A model generated the notes under the pieces. That model saw nothing but the letters and a program-made list of their open reading frames with translations, was not told the DNA's origin and ran no database searches. A stretch of DNA of 55,469 bases from a virus. Location of the stretch: positions 1 to 55,469 of the IMG/VR virus record IMGVR_UViG_3300002488_000008. One strand, 5' to 3'. Numbering within the stretch: the first letter of the stretch is position 1; each line of letters begins with the position of its first letter. This document shows, in pieces, positions 38,218 through 49,200 of this stretch. Made by a program: the position numbers and the translations under genes.

Positions 38218-39604
38218 TGATTATGAAGCACTAACAGAATTCGGTAAAGCCATACAAACTTTAAGCGAAAGTTCGGATAGTTTAGCGGCATCTTTTGGAG
38301 AACTTTCAGATAAAAGTAAAGCATGGACAATTGCTAGTAGAATATTATCGGGTTCAGGACTATGGAAATTACAAAACTATGTTAGAGCCGTAGGTAATAC
38401 CATTAAAATGTATAATGATAATCAAAATGAAGCGGCTATGGCTACTGTTAAAGCATTTGAACATAATCAAAAATTAACAAAAAGTTATGCTGAAATGGAA
38501 AAGCAGATTCGACAGGTAGAGAAAGAAACCGGAAGTTATTATGACATGATGGTCAGAACTCATGGTGAAGAAAGGGCAAGAACAGAAGGATTAAAAGACT
38601 TATTTAGAATTAAAAATCAAATTAGTGAGAAATTGGTTGGAAAGGCTAAAGGTGGAATTGGTTTAGCATTTGAAAGTGCAGGAGCATATTTTAGAGAAGG
38701 TAGAACAGAAATTGACCCTAGAACAGGAAAAAAAGAAAAAGTAAGAAATGCATTTACAGGACAAGTAGGTGGATATTTCGGAAAAGTAATGGGTAGTAAA
38801 GTTGCAGGGGCGAATAAATTTGCCACTGCCTTACTCAAAGGCGACCCTACCGGAAAAACAGAAAAAGCAAGAAGAAGATTATTACTAAAATATAGTTCAA
38901 AATATTTCAAAAAGATGTCTCCGGTTGCAGGAATATTGGCTAAAATACCTTCAGCATTATATAAATTTATAAATATAGGATTAACATTTTTTATACAAGG
39001 GCTAATGTATGTTACTTTAATAGGTCTTGGAATAATAGTCTTAGTTAAAATATTAAAAGCGGCAAATATATTTGGATTGTTTAAAGAACTAGGAGAAGGT
39101 TTTCGTATAGTACATCATTTACTTGAAGGATTTAAAAAGATATTTGGTGGAATATTCCTTATGCTTAAAGCAGTATTTAAAGGAAATTTTAAAATGTTTT
39201 TTATTGGATTAGTCACAGTTCTAAAGGGTGTAGGACAAGTTCTATTGGGAGTATTCCTTGCAGGAATTGCGGCTACCATTGCAATAATTGGGGGATTACT
39301 CTCTGCACTTGGTAAAGCAATATATAAGGGTATAACAGGTAGAGCAACAGGTGGAATAGTAAGAGAAAATTTGACTCTAGTTGGAGAAAGAGGGCCGGAA
39401 CTAGTTTCACTACCAAATGGAGCAAGGGTACATACTAATGCTGAAAGTAGAAGAATGGTAACTGGAAGTAGTAATGTTATCAATGTTAATGTTACTGGAA
39501 GAGTAGGTGCATCCGATACAGAGATTAGAGATATAGCCAATAAAGTTGCAAGGGAAATTAATTTGCGAATGAACAGAACAGGTAGTGCGGCAGGTAGATT
39601 TTAA
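38210..39604 (+). CDS. Tape measure protein
   Basis: 464 residues, short for the family, with a perfect GGAGGT ribosome site. The N-terminal half is helical. Residues about 255-285 (LTFFIQGLMYVTLIGLGIIVLVKIL) and 310-385 are strongly hydrophobic. The C-terminus has the typical ATGGIVRENLTLVGERGPELV followed by LPNGARVHT. The protein sets tail length; at about 1.5 angstrom per residue this predicts a tail near 70 nm, or less if the ends do not contribute. The hydrophobic part may insert into the host membrane during DNA entry. Confidence 0.85.
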   Translation: MSDDYEALTEFGKAIQTLSESSDSLAASFGELSDKSKAWTIASRILSGSGLWKLQNYVRAVGNTIKMYNDNQNEAAMATVKAFEHNQKLTKSYAEMEKQIRQVEKETGSYYDMMVRTHGEERARTEGLKDLFRIKNQISEKLVGKAKGGIGLAFESAGAYFREGRTEIDPRTGKKEKVRNAFTGQVGGYFGKVMGSKVAGANKFATALLKGDPTGKTEKARRRLLLKYSSKYFKKMSPVAGILAKIPSALYKFINIGLTFFIQGLMYVTLIGLGIIVLVKILKAANIFGLFKELGEGFRIVHHLLEGFKKIFGGIFLMLKAVFKGNFKMFFIGLVTVLKGVGQVLLGVFLAGIAATIAIIGGLLSALGKAIYKGITGRATGGIVRENLTLVGERGPELVSLPNGARVHTNAESRRMVTGSSNVINVNVTGRVGASDTEIRDIANKVAREINLRMNRTGSAAGRF

Positions 39605-40311
39605 TGAGCGGTGAAGGGTTCAATAACTTTAGTGTATTTTTAGAATTACAAAGAAGAAATGAAATAGGAGAACATCGTCAAAACAGAATTCCTTTATTTG
39701 TAAATGATATTTCTATTAATACTAATAAAACTGTAATGAGTATGGGTGTTCCTTTTTCCGGTATGGTTAGAGGTGAAGCAACTTCTTTAGCATTTGACAT
39801 GGGAATGGCACAAAAAACAGTAAGTTTGACAGGAGTATTATTAGGACAAAACATTACTAAAATAAAAAATAATAGTGGTGATGGTAATGAAATAGATGTT
39901 AATTTAACTTCTTTTGAAATGGCACAATTAATTCACTCTAATGTTGATTCTAGTGTTCTACAAGATGACCAATCTTTAAACAAATTGGTTGTATTAATAC
40001 CTAGCAGAGTAGATGAAAATTATGGATATCATGCAGGAGTAAATGGTACAACTGATATTTCTCAACTACCATTGATTCCCTTTTCTTGGAAAAATAGAAA
40101 ATTTGATAATGACTTTACTGCCTTTACAAAAAACCCTGCTCCTTATTTTACACCTTATACAGATACTACTGCTAATAATACTACTTCTGTAGGAATGAAG
40201 GGTTTTATTCGTTCCTTTAGTACTAATATTACAGGAACGGATTTTCCGTCTATAAATTTTACTTTGGAGTTTGAAATCGCTACTGTTATTTCTGATAATC
40301 CATTGAGTTGA
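39604..40311 (+). CDS. Tail tip protein after the tape measure (distal-tail-like)
   Basis: 235 residues, starting on the TAATG junction with the tape measure gene. It is beta-rich (VFLELQRRNEIGEHRQNRI, AQKTVSLTGVLLGQNI, FIRSFSTNITGTDF..NFTLEFEIAT). In siphoviruses the gene after the tape measure usually encodes the distal tail protein that joins tube to hub. Size and position fit; no sequence signature confirms it. Confidence 0.5.
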   Translation: MSGEGFNNFSVFLELQRRNEIGEHRQNRIPLFVNDISINTNKTVMSMGVPFSGMVRGEATSLAFDMGMAQKTVSLTGVLLGQNITKIKNNSGDGNEIDVNLTSFEMAQLIHSNVDSSVLQDDQSLNKLVVLIPSRVDENYGYHAGVNGTTDISQLPLIPFSWKNRKFDNDFTAFTKNPAPYFTPYTDTTANNTTSVGMKGFIRSFSTNITGTDFPSINFTLEFEIATVISDNPLS

Positions 40312-40321
40312 GGGAAATAAA

Positions 40322-43258
40322 ATGGTAAATGTTTATAGTGGTAGTTCTTATAAATTAGTATTTCCACTATTAAGTAAGGGTTTTTTAAAATTAAATTTTC
40401 GTGATAATAATATAGACCATTCTATTACTACTACTGCGGCAACAGGATACTCTAGTGGTTCTACTTCTTTAGAATTAACAGATGGTTCTGCTTTTCCTTC
40501 TACCGGAACAGGAACTATTGACGGCGTACCTTTTTCTTGGACGGCTAAAAATAATTTTACGTTAATTGTTCCAAACTTAGGAGCAAATTATTCTGCGGGA
40601 GTTACTATAACTAACGATGTAACGAGTCTTAATAATATATGGAAATATACAGATTCATTTACTTTAGAAGCCATTTTAACTCCATATGATGTAAATGGAT
40701 ATGCAAATAGATTAAGTGGTAATGGGGTATTAACATCAACAAAAACTAGACCATATCTAAACGATTCAATTACTAGCAATCGAACTCACTATGAAAGTGT
40801 TGATACATTAGGAGATACAAATTTTTTAACACAAAAAATGATGATATTTCATAATACTAATTTAAAAATATATTTACAAAATACTACCACTACTAATTTT
40901 AATCAACCTGCTGAATATAAAGTGGTTGCTGAAATAACTAAAAATGGAGTAACTAAAACAATATCTAGCGATACTGTTATCACATCTACTAATGTCTTAC
41001 GTGGTAAATACGATGTAAATGGTTATTATGAAAATGGGCTAAATACTAGATTTACTAGATTATCTACAAATGCATCTAATGTTGCTCCGAGTGCAGTTGT
41101 TACAATTAGTGGTAGTGGATTACCCGTTAATTCTAGTACTAGTGCTACTGCGGCTACAGGTTCATACACTGTAAATAATCATGGTAGTACTGCCGCAGTT
41201 TCTAGTGAAGTAAAAGCAACTGCTACAATTGATATTGGTAATAGTATTAATAGTGGTACTGACTTTACTGTTCCTGCTGACCAAAGCGTAGTAGCGGCCA
41301 CTGGAACTATACAACTGAAAAGTGTTCAAGCCCATACGACTTCTAATAATGGTACAGAAATAATTCTTTATCATGATGGCACACAAAGTTCAGATACATA
41401 CAGATTTTTTGCTAGAAATGCTGGTACTGAAGACGCAGGTGAAGCATTAGGAGCGTTGACATTTGGGGCAAGAGCCTTTGCTTATCATAGAGTAGCCGGA
41501 GATATTGACCTTACTGCACAAAATTTAGCAACTGCCATAGAAAGAGCCATGCCTACAGGAGATGTTACAACTTCTTATAATGCCTCTAACGATACTATTA
41601 CCGTAACTATGCCACCTAGTTCACAATTTAATAATAATATAACATTAGGAGTTAACTTAGGTGGAACAGATTTTGTTGTATCGGGTATGGCAAACGGTAA
41701 TGCAGGTACAGTAGTAAATAGTTATCTTACAATTACAGACCATACAAACACTACTAAAAATTATAAGGCTTCAGATTCAAATGCACAATCAACAGGAAGT
41801 ACAGGAACAAGTAACGGAACTGCCGTAGTATATTATAGAAATGGGGCTAGTCTAAATGCTACTGCTAATAATTTAAAAAATGCTATTTTACATGCTAACG
41901 GGCATGGTTCTAATAAGTTTAGTGTTAGTACTAATAATCCTTTAACGTTAACTTCTCAGGCTACGGGTGTTGCGGGTAATAGTAGTGGTTCTACTAGTAT
42001 TGCTATTTCTGATACAGGATTAATAGATGCAGATTTAACTTATACGCAGTTTACAGGAGGGGCTGATGAATATAAAAATAATAATTTTTATGTTATGATA
42101 GATAATACTGCTTCAGGTAACGTAACTAAAAATTATCAAATGGCAGTAACAGGTGATGCCACATTTACAACTGGAAGCACAGGAACTAGTTTGAACGGAA
42201 CTGCGGTAGTATATTTTGAAAAAGGAGCAAATAATACTGCTACGGCAGGAAATCTAGAAACGGCTATTGAAAGTAGTAATGGACATAATGGTGGAATACT
42301 TGTTACTGGAAGTGGAACTTCAAGAACTCTTACTCAAGCAACAGTGGCAAGTAGCGGTAATTTAGGAGATACGACTATAACCAATTATGGAAGTGGATTT
42401 TCTAATTCTGATTTTTCAGGTGGTGCAGTTGCTACAACTACAACCCCCGATAAATACTTACAAATTACTGATGCGGCAGGAACAATAAGAAGATATCATG
42501 CGGCTACAACTGAATCTCAAAACTCTACTGCTACAATAGGTGGAGTAATTTACGTTTATTTCACTAATAGTTCCACTGCTTCAACTCTTGCTACTAATCT
42601 TAAAAGTGCTATTGAAAGTAGTAATGGTCACAATGGTAGTATTAGTGTTTCTAGAAGTGGAGCAGTTCTAACATTGAGTATTACTACTAATAATAACCAA
42701 GCAATAAGTGAAAACTTTGATAGTAATTTAGTAATAAGTAATGCAGGAACTATAAGTAATAATGTGTATTCGTGGAATACTTCTAACAATTTAGTTATTA
42801 ACGTACAGGCAGGAGAGGCAGATAATCTTGGTAGTGGTTCAAAAATATATGATTCTACTACTAAACTAATTGGAACTGTAAATTCAATTAGTGGTACAGC
42901 AATCACATTAACTTCTTCTCCTGCTACAGCAGTTACTAGTACTATTTATGTTGACCAACCTAAAGAGGCATTATATTTAGAAGAAATGTTTAAAATTTCT
43001 TTTGTTTATTATTCTTCGGGAATGGTAGAATTATATCTTAATAATGCAAGATTGGTAAGAGAAGATTCACAGATTTTAAAGTTTCAATTACATGGGTCTG
43101 ATTGTCAAATTGGTAGAGGAAGTAGTAATCAAGAACAGTTTTATGGTGAATTGTATGAGATAGGATATTATACTTCTGCTCAACCTACTGTAGATATAAC
43201 TACATTAACTCCTAGTTTTAAAAATATTTTATTTTATTATAGGTTTGGTGATACATAA
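40322..43258 (+). CDS. Tail protein with split LamG-like domain and tandem repeats
   Basis: 978 residues after GAGGG. Parts of a concanavalin/LamG-type jelly roll are visible at both ends: YTDSFTLEAILTPYDVNGY near residue 115, and EEMFKISFVYYSSGMVELYLNNA with CQIGRGSSNQEQFYGELYEIGYY near 890-950. Between them are about four tandem beta repeats of 115-140 residues (roughly residues 320-810), with motifs like LATNLKSAIESSNGHNG. It is Thr/Ser/Asn-rich throughout. The likely role is host surface or glycan recognition at the tail tip. Confidence 0.75.
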   Translation: MVNVYSGSSYKLVFPLLSKGFLKLNFRDNNIDHSITTTAATGYSSGSTSLELTDGSAFPSTGTGTIDGVPFSWTAKNNFTLIVPNLGANYSAGVTITNDVTSLNNIWKYTDSFTLEAILTPYDVNGYANRLSGNGVLTSTKTRPYLNDSITSNRTHYESVDTLGDTNFLTQKMMIFHNTNLKIYLQNTTTTNFNQPAEYKVVAEITKNGVTKTISSDTVITSTNVLRGKYDVNGYYENGLNTRFTRLSTNASNVAPSAVVTISGSGLPVNSSTSATAATGSYTVNNHGSTAAVSSEVKATATIDIGNSINSGTDFTVPADQSVVAATGTIQLKSVQAHTTSNNGTEIILYHDGTQSSDTYRFFARNAGTEDAGEALGALTFGARAFAYHRVAGDIDLTAQNLATAIERAMPTGDVTTSYNASNDTITVTMPPSSQFNNNITLGVNLGGTDFVVSGMANGNAGTVVNSYLTITDHTNTTKNYKASDSNAQSTGSTGTSNGTAVVYYRNGASLNATANNLKNAILHANGHGSNKFSVSTNNPLTLTSQATGVAGNSSGSTSIAISDTGLIDADLTYTQFTGGADEYKNNNFYVMIDNTASGNVTKNYQMAVTGDATFTTGSTGTSLNGTAVVYFEKGANNTATAGNLETAIESSNGHNGGILVTGSGTSRTLTQATVASSGNLGDTTITNYGSGFSNSDFSGGAVATTTTPDKYLQITDAAGTIRRYHAATTESQNSTATIGGVIYVYFTNSSTASTLATNLKSAIESSNGHNGSISVSRSGAVLTLSITTNNNQAISENFDSNLVISNAGTISNNVYSWNTSNNLVINVQAGEADNLGSGSKIYDSTTKLIGTVNSISGTAITLTSSPATAVTSTIYVDQPKEALYLEEMFKISFVYYSSGMVELYLNNARLVREDSQILKFQLHGSDCQIGRGSSNQEQFYGELYEIGYYTSAQPTVDITTLTPSFKNILFYYRFGDT
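41290..42760 (+). repeat. About four tandem protein-coding repeats
   Basis: Successive units begin near 41290, 41717, 42071 and 42448. They share a strand, a short loop, 'gtavVYf', then a helix of the type 'ATAxNLxxAIxxxNGHxG' (seen as NLATAIERAM, NLKNAILHANGHG, NLETAIESSNGHNG, NLKSAIESSNGHNG). They lie inside the LamG-like tail protein and probably lengthen it. Confidence 0.65.
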
Positions 43259-46200
43259 TGGCCGATGGAAGAATGATATATCCCGTAGGAAGTGGGTTTC
43301 CTACTACATCACTAAATGATAGAGGATATCATCAGGCATACGATGAGTTTGGTCTAGCATTTAGAAATGTATCAGTAAATCCTATATTATATGGTGTCAA
43401 TTTAAACAGGGAAAATGGTACAAGTTCAACTTCTTTTGTAAATTCTATGATTTGTACTGAAATTAGAAAATCACCTTATGGTGGTTCTATTTCTAATGAT
43501 TCTTCTACTATGATAGGAAATAGAATTTTACCCATTAATACAACACTTTCTAGTCATTCAACTAATTTTATGACAACTAGTTCTAATAAAATTAAATGTT
43601 TTGATGGTTCTACTGCTTCAGAAACTAATAGAAAATTTATTTATTCTACTTCTAATTATCCCGCCACAGGAGAAGTAGGATTAGATATAGATAACTATGA
43701 TTATTTTATATTATTAAATCCTGAAATTGTTACTGCTGGAACAGATACAATTAGACCACACTTTGCTAAGGTTACAAGAATTATTCACTTTGATGAATTT
43801 GGTGATGGTTTAGAATTTTCTCCTAGTTATCCTACTGCCGTTCCATCAGGTACTAACTTTGAAATTTTCAAAGGCCCATTAAAAACAGATACAGATATCG
43901 TAGCAGTAAGTTATGGTTTAAGAGGAGATACTACAACTTCAACTGATAAGTATGATGTGGTAAATAGTGTTAGTCCACCTACTTTTTATTTTTATGAGGA
44001 TAGACTTGATGTTCCAAATCAATTAGACTATCATGAAAAATATACTTTGACATCTTTTCGTTGGTGGAATTATGGTCAAACAATTGCATTAGCCACAACT
44101 GTTGGTGGATACGCTCAATTTAATAGAGGTACAACTAGCAAATACTTTACTATCTCTGATGCCGATTATGCTAAAATAGAAGAAGGAATGTCATTATTTA
44201 CTTCTAATAATATACATGTTGGTAATGTAGAAAAAAAATATGGTAGTGCAGGAGCATATAGAATATACTTAGATTTTGCAAGAGTGGCTATTAGTGCTAC
44301 AACTGATTCAGTTACTTACAAAATAGGAAAAACTGCTCAGAATGTAGTGTTTATGACTGAAAGTAAATTTAATAAAAGAGTAACAAATTTTGGTTTTGAA
44401 AAACTAGATGCTACTTTAGTTGATATGTATTTAGATGAAGATATTGCTCATAGTGGTTATGCTGATGCATATACAGATTCGGGTAATCAAAATACTTTAA
44501 ATCCTACAAGGTGGCAATATATTTTTCCAAATGCTAAACGAAGTACAACAGATGTAAAATGGAATACTAGTACTTCCTCATCTTTAATTGAAACTACTTT
44601 AGATGGTGGATTAAATGGGCCAAATAAATATATTACTTTTGAAAAATCTAAATATCAAAATGATAAAATGCCTTTTATACATGATGTTATCTTAAATAAA
44701 ACCCATAATCAAGTGAGTCAATTAGGTAGAGTTAAAATTGTAGATAGTTCCGGTATAAGTCATAAAACTATAAAAGAGAATAAACCTTTATCTTTTCGTA
44801 ATGCTATTTACAATGATTCCTTTTTTATGAGAGAAATAAGTGGAACAGTTAGTAAAACAAGTAATACTTTAATTACATTTACTAATGAAACAGAAAATAT
44901 TGATTTAAAAAGTTTTTTAGGGAATAAAGATATTGTAGAAATAGATAACTATTATTATGTAATTAATTCAATAAATTCCAAATCAAATAATACTCAAAGT
45001 TTTCAAGTTCTTGCCAATAAAGTAAAAGGGGCAAATGTTTGGACAGTTTCTTCGGCGATACATGAGTTCGATAAACAAAAATTATTTGTTACGTCAATTA
45101 CTAATGATAGTTATTTAAATTTTGATTTTACGCCTGATACTCAAGTTCACCATTTAAAAAATAATTTAATTACATTAAATGAGTTTAGTATTACTAAAGA
45201 AAAAAGTAGAATGTATAAAAGTAGATTAGTTCCTAATTTATTTCCTAAAAATATAAATGAAATTGAGTTTGCTGATAAGGATAATAAATATGCTAAGATT
45301 TTAGATACTAATAAGACATTCTATCAACCTACTACAATTAGCAGACTTTATTATTATAGTGGTGCTTATTCTATAACTGAAGAAATATTTAATGGTAATA
45401 TTGAAGATATTACTAGTAAACAAGAATATGGATTAATGACATATGAAGTAGTTGGTAGAGATAAAAGTTCTAAAATTATTAATGATGTAACTAACCTAAA
45501 TCTAAACACATCTTCTGATATTATATATTCTAGTATGCCTCCTAAAACTGCTTTTTCTTCAATTAGTACTGCTAGTGTTTCTATAAGTGGTAGTACATTA
45601 ACTCTAAATGGCGTTAATCAAGTTTCGTCAGGAGGTCATGTTCCTAGAAAATATTGGCTTTATGTTGATAGTAATGGTCAATTAATTGGAGAAGTATCTT
45701 CTGCTTCAGTTAGTGGAACTACTAATAGTACAGTTACTATAACTTTATCCCATCCGGCATTAGTATCTACAGCATCAGACGTTAAATATTTTAGTCCGTT
45801 AGAAGATGGTAATTATATTTCTACATTAAAAACATTAAGCCATAATAAATTATTATCTAATAGCATACTTGATAGTAGTAGTTTTATTGAGAATGGTTTA
45901 TCATTTGAAAATGGATTTACTTACGATTATCTTGCTACTACTGATGCGGGAAATGGCAATACAGGTTCGACACCAACACCAACTATTTTGTTCAATTCTT
46001 CTAATACAGGTTCATTAGAATCAGATGGTTCTTTAGGTTATGATATAAATTCTCCCATTAGAGCCAGTACTAACGATTCGTATTATGGTTTTAAATTAGG
46101 AGATGAGAATGGGGTAACTATTACAGATAATAATATTGCCACAACTAATGCTGAAACATTTAACATTGTAGATATTAACACTAAATCAGAAAATAACACT

Positions 46201-49200
46201 ATCATTAGCATTGCTCCTAATTTCCCAATGATATTAGGTAGAATAGAAAATAATACTTTAGATTCTAGAAGTACAAGAAGTATTTATTTAATAAATAATA
46301 ATATTAATACAGGTGGTTTTTTACATAGACTTACTGATACTAATACTAATTTTTACATACCTAAAGATACCATGCGTTTTTGGGATATTCAAAAATTTAA
46401 AGAAGGAACAATTACTCAAACGCAAAATAGTATATACAACATAGGAATTACCGGACAAAAAATTCAAGGATATGGAGTAGCAATAGGATTATATGCAGAT
46501 GGAACGTTATATGATGTTGCAGTTAGTCAGACAAATTCACCTATTAATGGTAGTAATACTTTAGATGGATGGAATCATCTAAGTAATTTTTATGGTCATT
46601 CTCAAGACAAATTAATTAAATCATATCCATATCAAGTGGGTAGTAATTGGTATGAGGCAGATATAGACTATGATGTTTTTAAACAAATTGACCCTAGAAC
46701 TGTACCTCTTGAATTATTTGTAACCGGAGACATATATCCTAATTCTAAACTTAGATGGAATCATATTGGAAATGCAACACATTCAGAACATTCTTATTTG
46801 GATTATGGTTTGTTATTAGAATCTAAACATAAAAATTCTAATAATGTGACTAACCATAGTAATTATACAGGTTCTACACAACAAACCTTAATTACAGATA
46901 ATGAATTTGAATCTATGTCTATAAAAAGTGCTTCTCAAACTCCTAATGATATGAAACGTTGGGGAGTAATTAGGTTAGTAGAAGCAACTTTTGATTGGCA
47001 TTTTAATCCTATAGAATATGATGCCCTAACTAAAAATACTAAAATACCAACTGTTCCATATTTTGATTATGTGATGATGGATAAACCTGCATTAGAAACA
47101 GCAACAGATGACATGGCTTTGAATAGTAATTCTTCAAATGTTCGTTTGTCATCTGACGATATAGGAAGTGGTTCTTTAGGTGGTAATGTATATTATACAA
47201 CAGATTTTATTGGGGTAAACACTTCTGAAACTTTAGCCATAGAAAATCCAGTTAGAATTAATGGTTTTTTAGGAGTTAAGCAACATGGAACTTGGAGTAG
47301 TACTTCTGCTGACCAACAGTGGAATGGTAATAGTGCAAACTTTGGTGGAAACACAACTATCTTTGATGACATTTTAACTTTTCAAGGTTATGATGATAGT
47401 TCTAATGTTAAATATTTTGGAGTTCAATCATTTCCTTTATATTCTAATAAAACAAGTATGATAGATAAGTTAGTAACTCCATCTGTTGTAAGTAATTATT
47501 TAAGAACTGTTAGAACTACGAATACACATGATTTGAGATTTACTGATGTATTTATACCTAGCCCTATGACTGTATTAACTAATTTCAGATATGGTGGTAA
47601 ATTAAGAAGTGGTTCTAGTGAAAGTGATTCTGAATTTAACGGTCATAATATTATATTACCTATTATACCAAAAGCGGAAACTGGAGCAGGTAATAATAAT
47701 AGAGGAAGAACCTTTTCTCCATTTCATCACCCCGATGCATGGTTTGGTCAAAATACTAACTTCTTACATACGTCTAGAGTGATAGCGGCATTAGTAGATA
47801 GGCAATTTAATGAGGGTAGTGATGTAACTATAGCAGATAAATATGGATTGGGTATAACTTCTGATGGTGCAAGTCAAGGAATAGCACATTTATACGATAA
47901 TTGTATAGGAGTGTTTAAAGATGTTCAACTAGCAGTTACAGGAAATAAAGGAAGAAAACCTAAGTTTTCTGATAATGCTATTATGGCTTCTAAACTAGAA
48001 TTAGATACAAGTGCTAGATATAATGATTATGAAGCAGATGTAAGTACTACTTCTGAAACACAGCATACTAGAAATTTAATGATAGATGAAAAAGATGATG
48101 ATAAGTCAATGATTGGAACTAAGGCAAGTAGTCATTTCTTAGAAGGTAACTTTTCAGATTTAGATGGAGAGTTTGCTAAAACTAATTCATTAGTTGATTC
48201 AGGAAGTACTCATAATACTAATTTGGGTACAGTTGTCTCTGCACAATTTATTGTAAAACCAATGTTTGATTTAACTGCGGTATCATCTACATTAGTATTT
48301 AGTAACAATAACAAAACAGTAACCTTTACACATTCGGCAGTAAGTAAACATATATGGCTTAGTTTTGTTCCTAATCTAACTGGACAATATATAGTATCTG
48401 AAAAACTAAATGGAGGGAATACATTAAGTAATCAATTTGTTGATGGTTCACCTTTATTCATTGCAAAAATTCTTTCACATACTGTTTCAGTAGCCCCATC
48501 TGCTTCTGCTATAGAAACACACGTACTTACTTTTGATACTGCTATAGATGTCAGTAATAACGGAACTAAATATAGATTAATGAAAATTTCTGAAACTACT
48601 TTTAATAGCGTAACAGATAAAATTTCTTTTAATGTTATGAATAACCGCTTAGATAATTTTATAGATTTTAAAACAGGACAAGGAATTAGTAATGAAACTG
48701 ACTATTCTAGAGTTGAAACTGTATACGATATGTATTTATTATTAGATATAGATAATTTAAACACATATATTGAAAGAAGAACTATTGATACAGTAAATGA
48801 TAATTTTACAGATGGGCAAGTTTTAGACACATATGTAACTGATGGAACAACCTCTTCTAGACAAAATATTACTGTTAGTACTTCACGTACTAGTTTAGGA
48901 GCAGATACCGAAGTAGGATTAACATTTACATTTGGTGGGGAATTAAATGGTAATGGGGTAGTATCTTTTTCTGAAGTTATTGATTTAACATTAGAAGGTC
49001 GTCCTAAACTGAAAGAATTAGATAGATGTCATATTGGAGCAACTTTCAATGTAGGTACAAATGTTGACACGGCCATACAAAAACTTGTATTAGAATCCGG
49101 TTTAGATTTAGACAGAAGTAGTAGTTTTATTACGGAAACAGGTAATATTTTTGAAGTACAAGGTGCTAGTGGTAGTCTTGGGATACACGCTACAAAGTTA

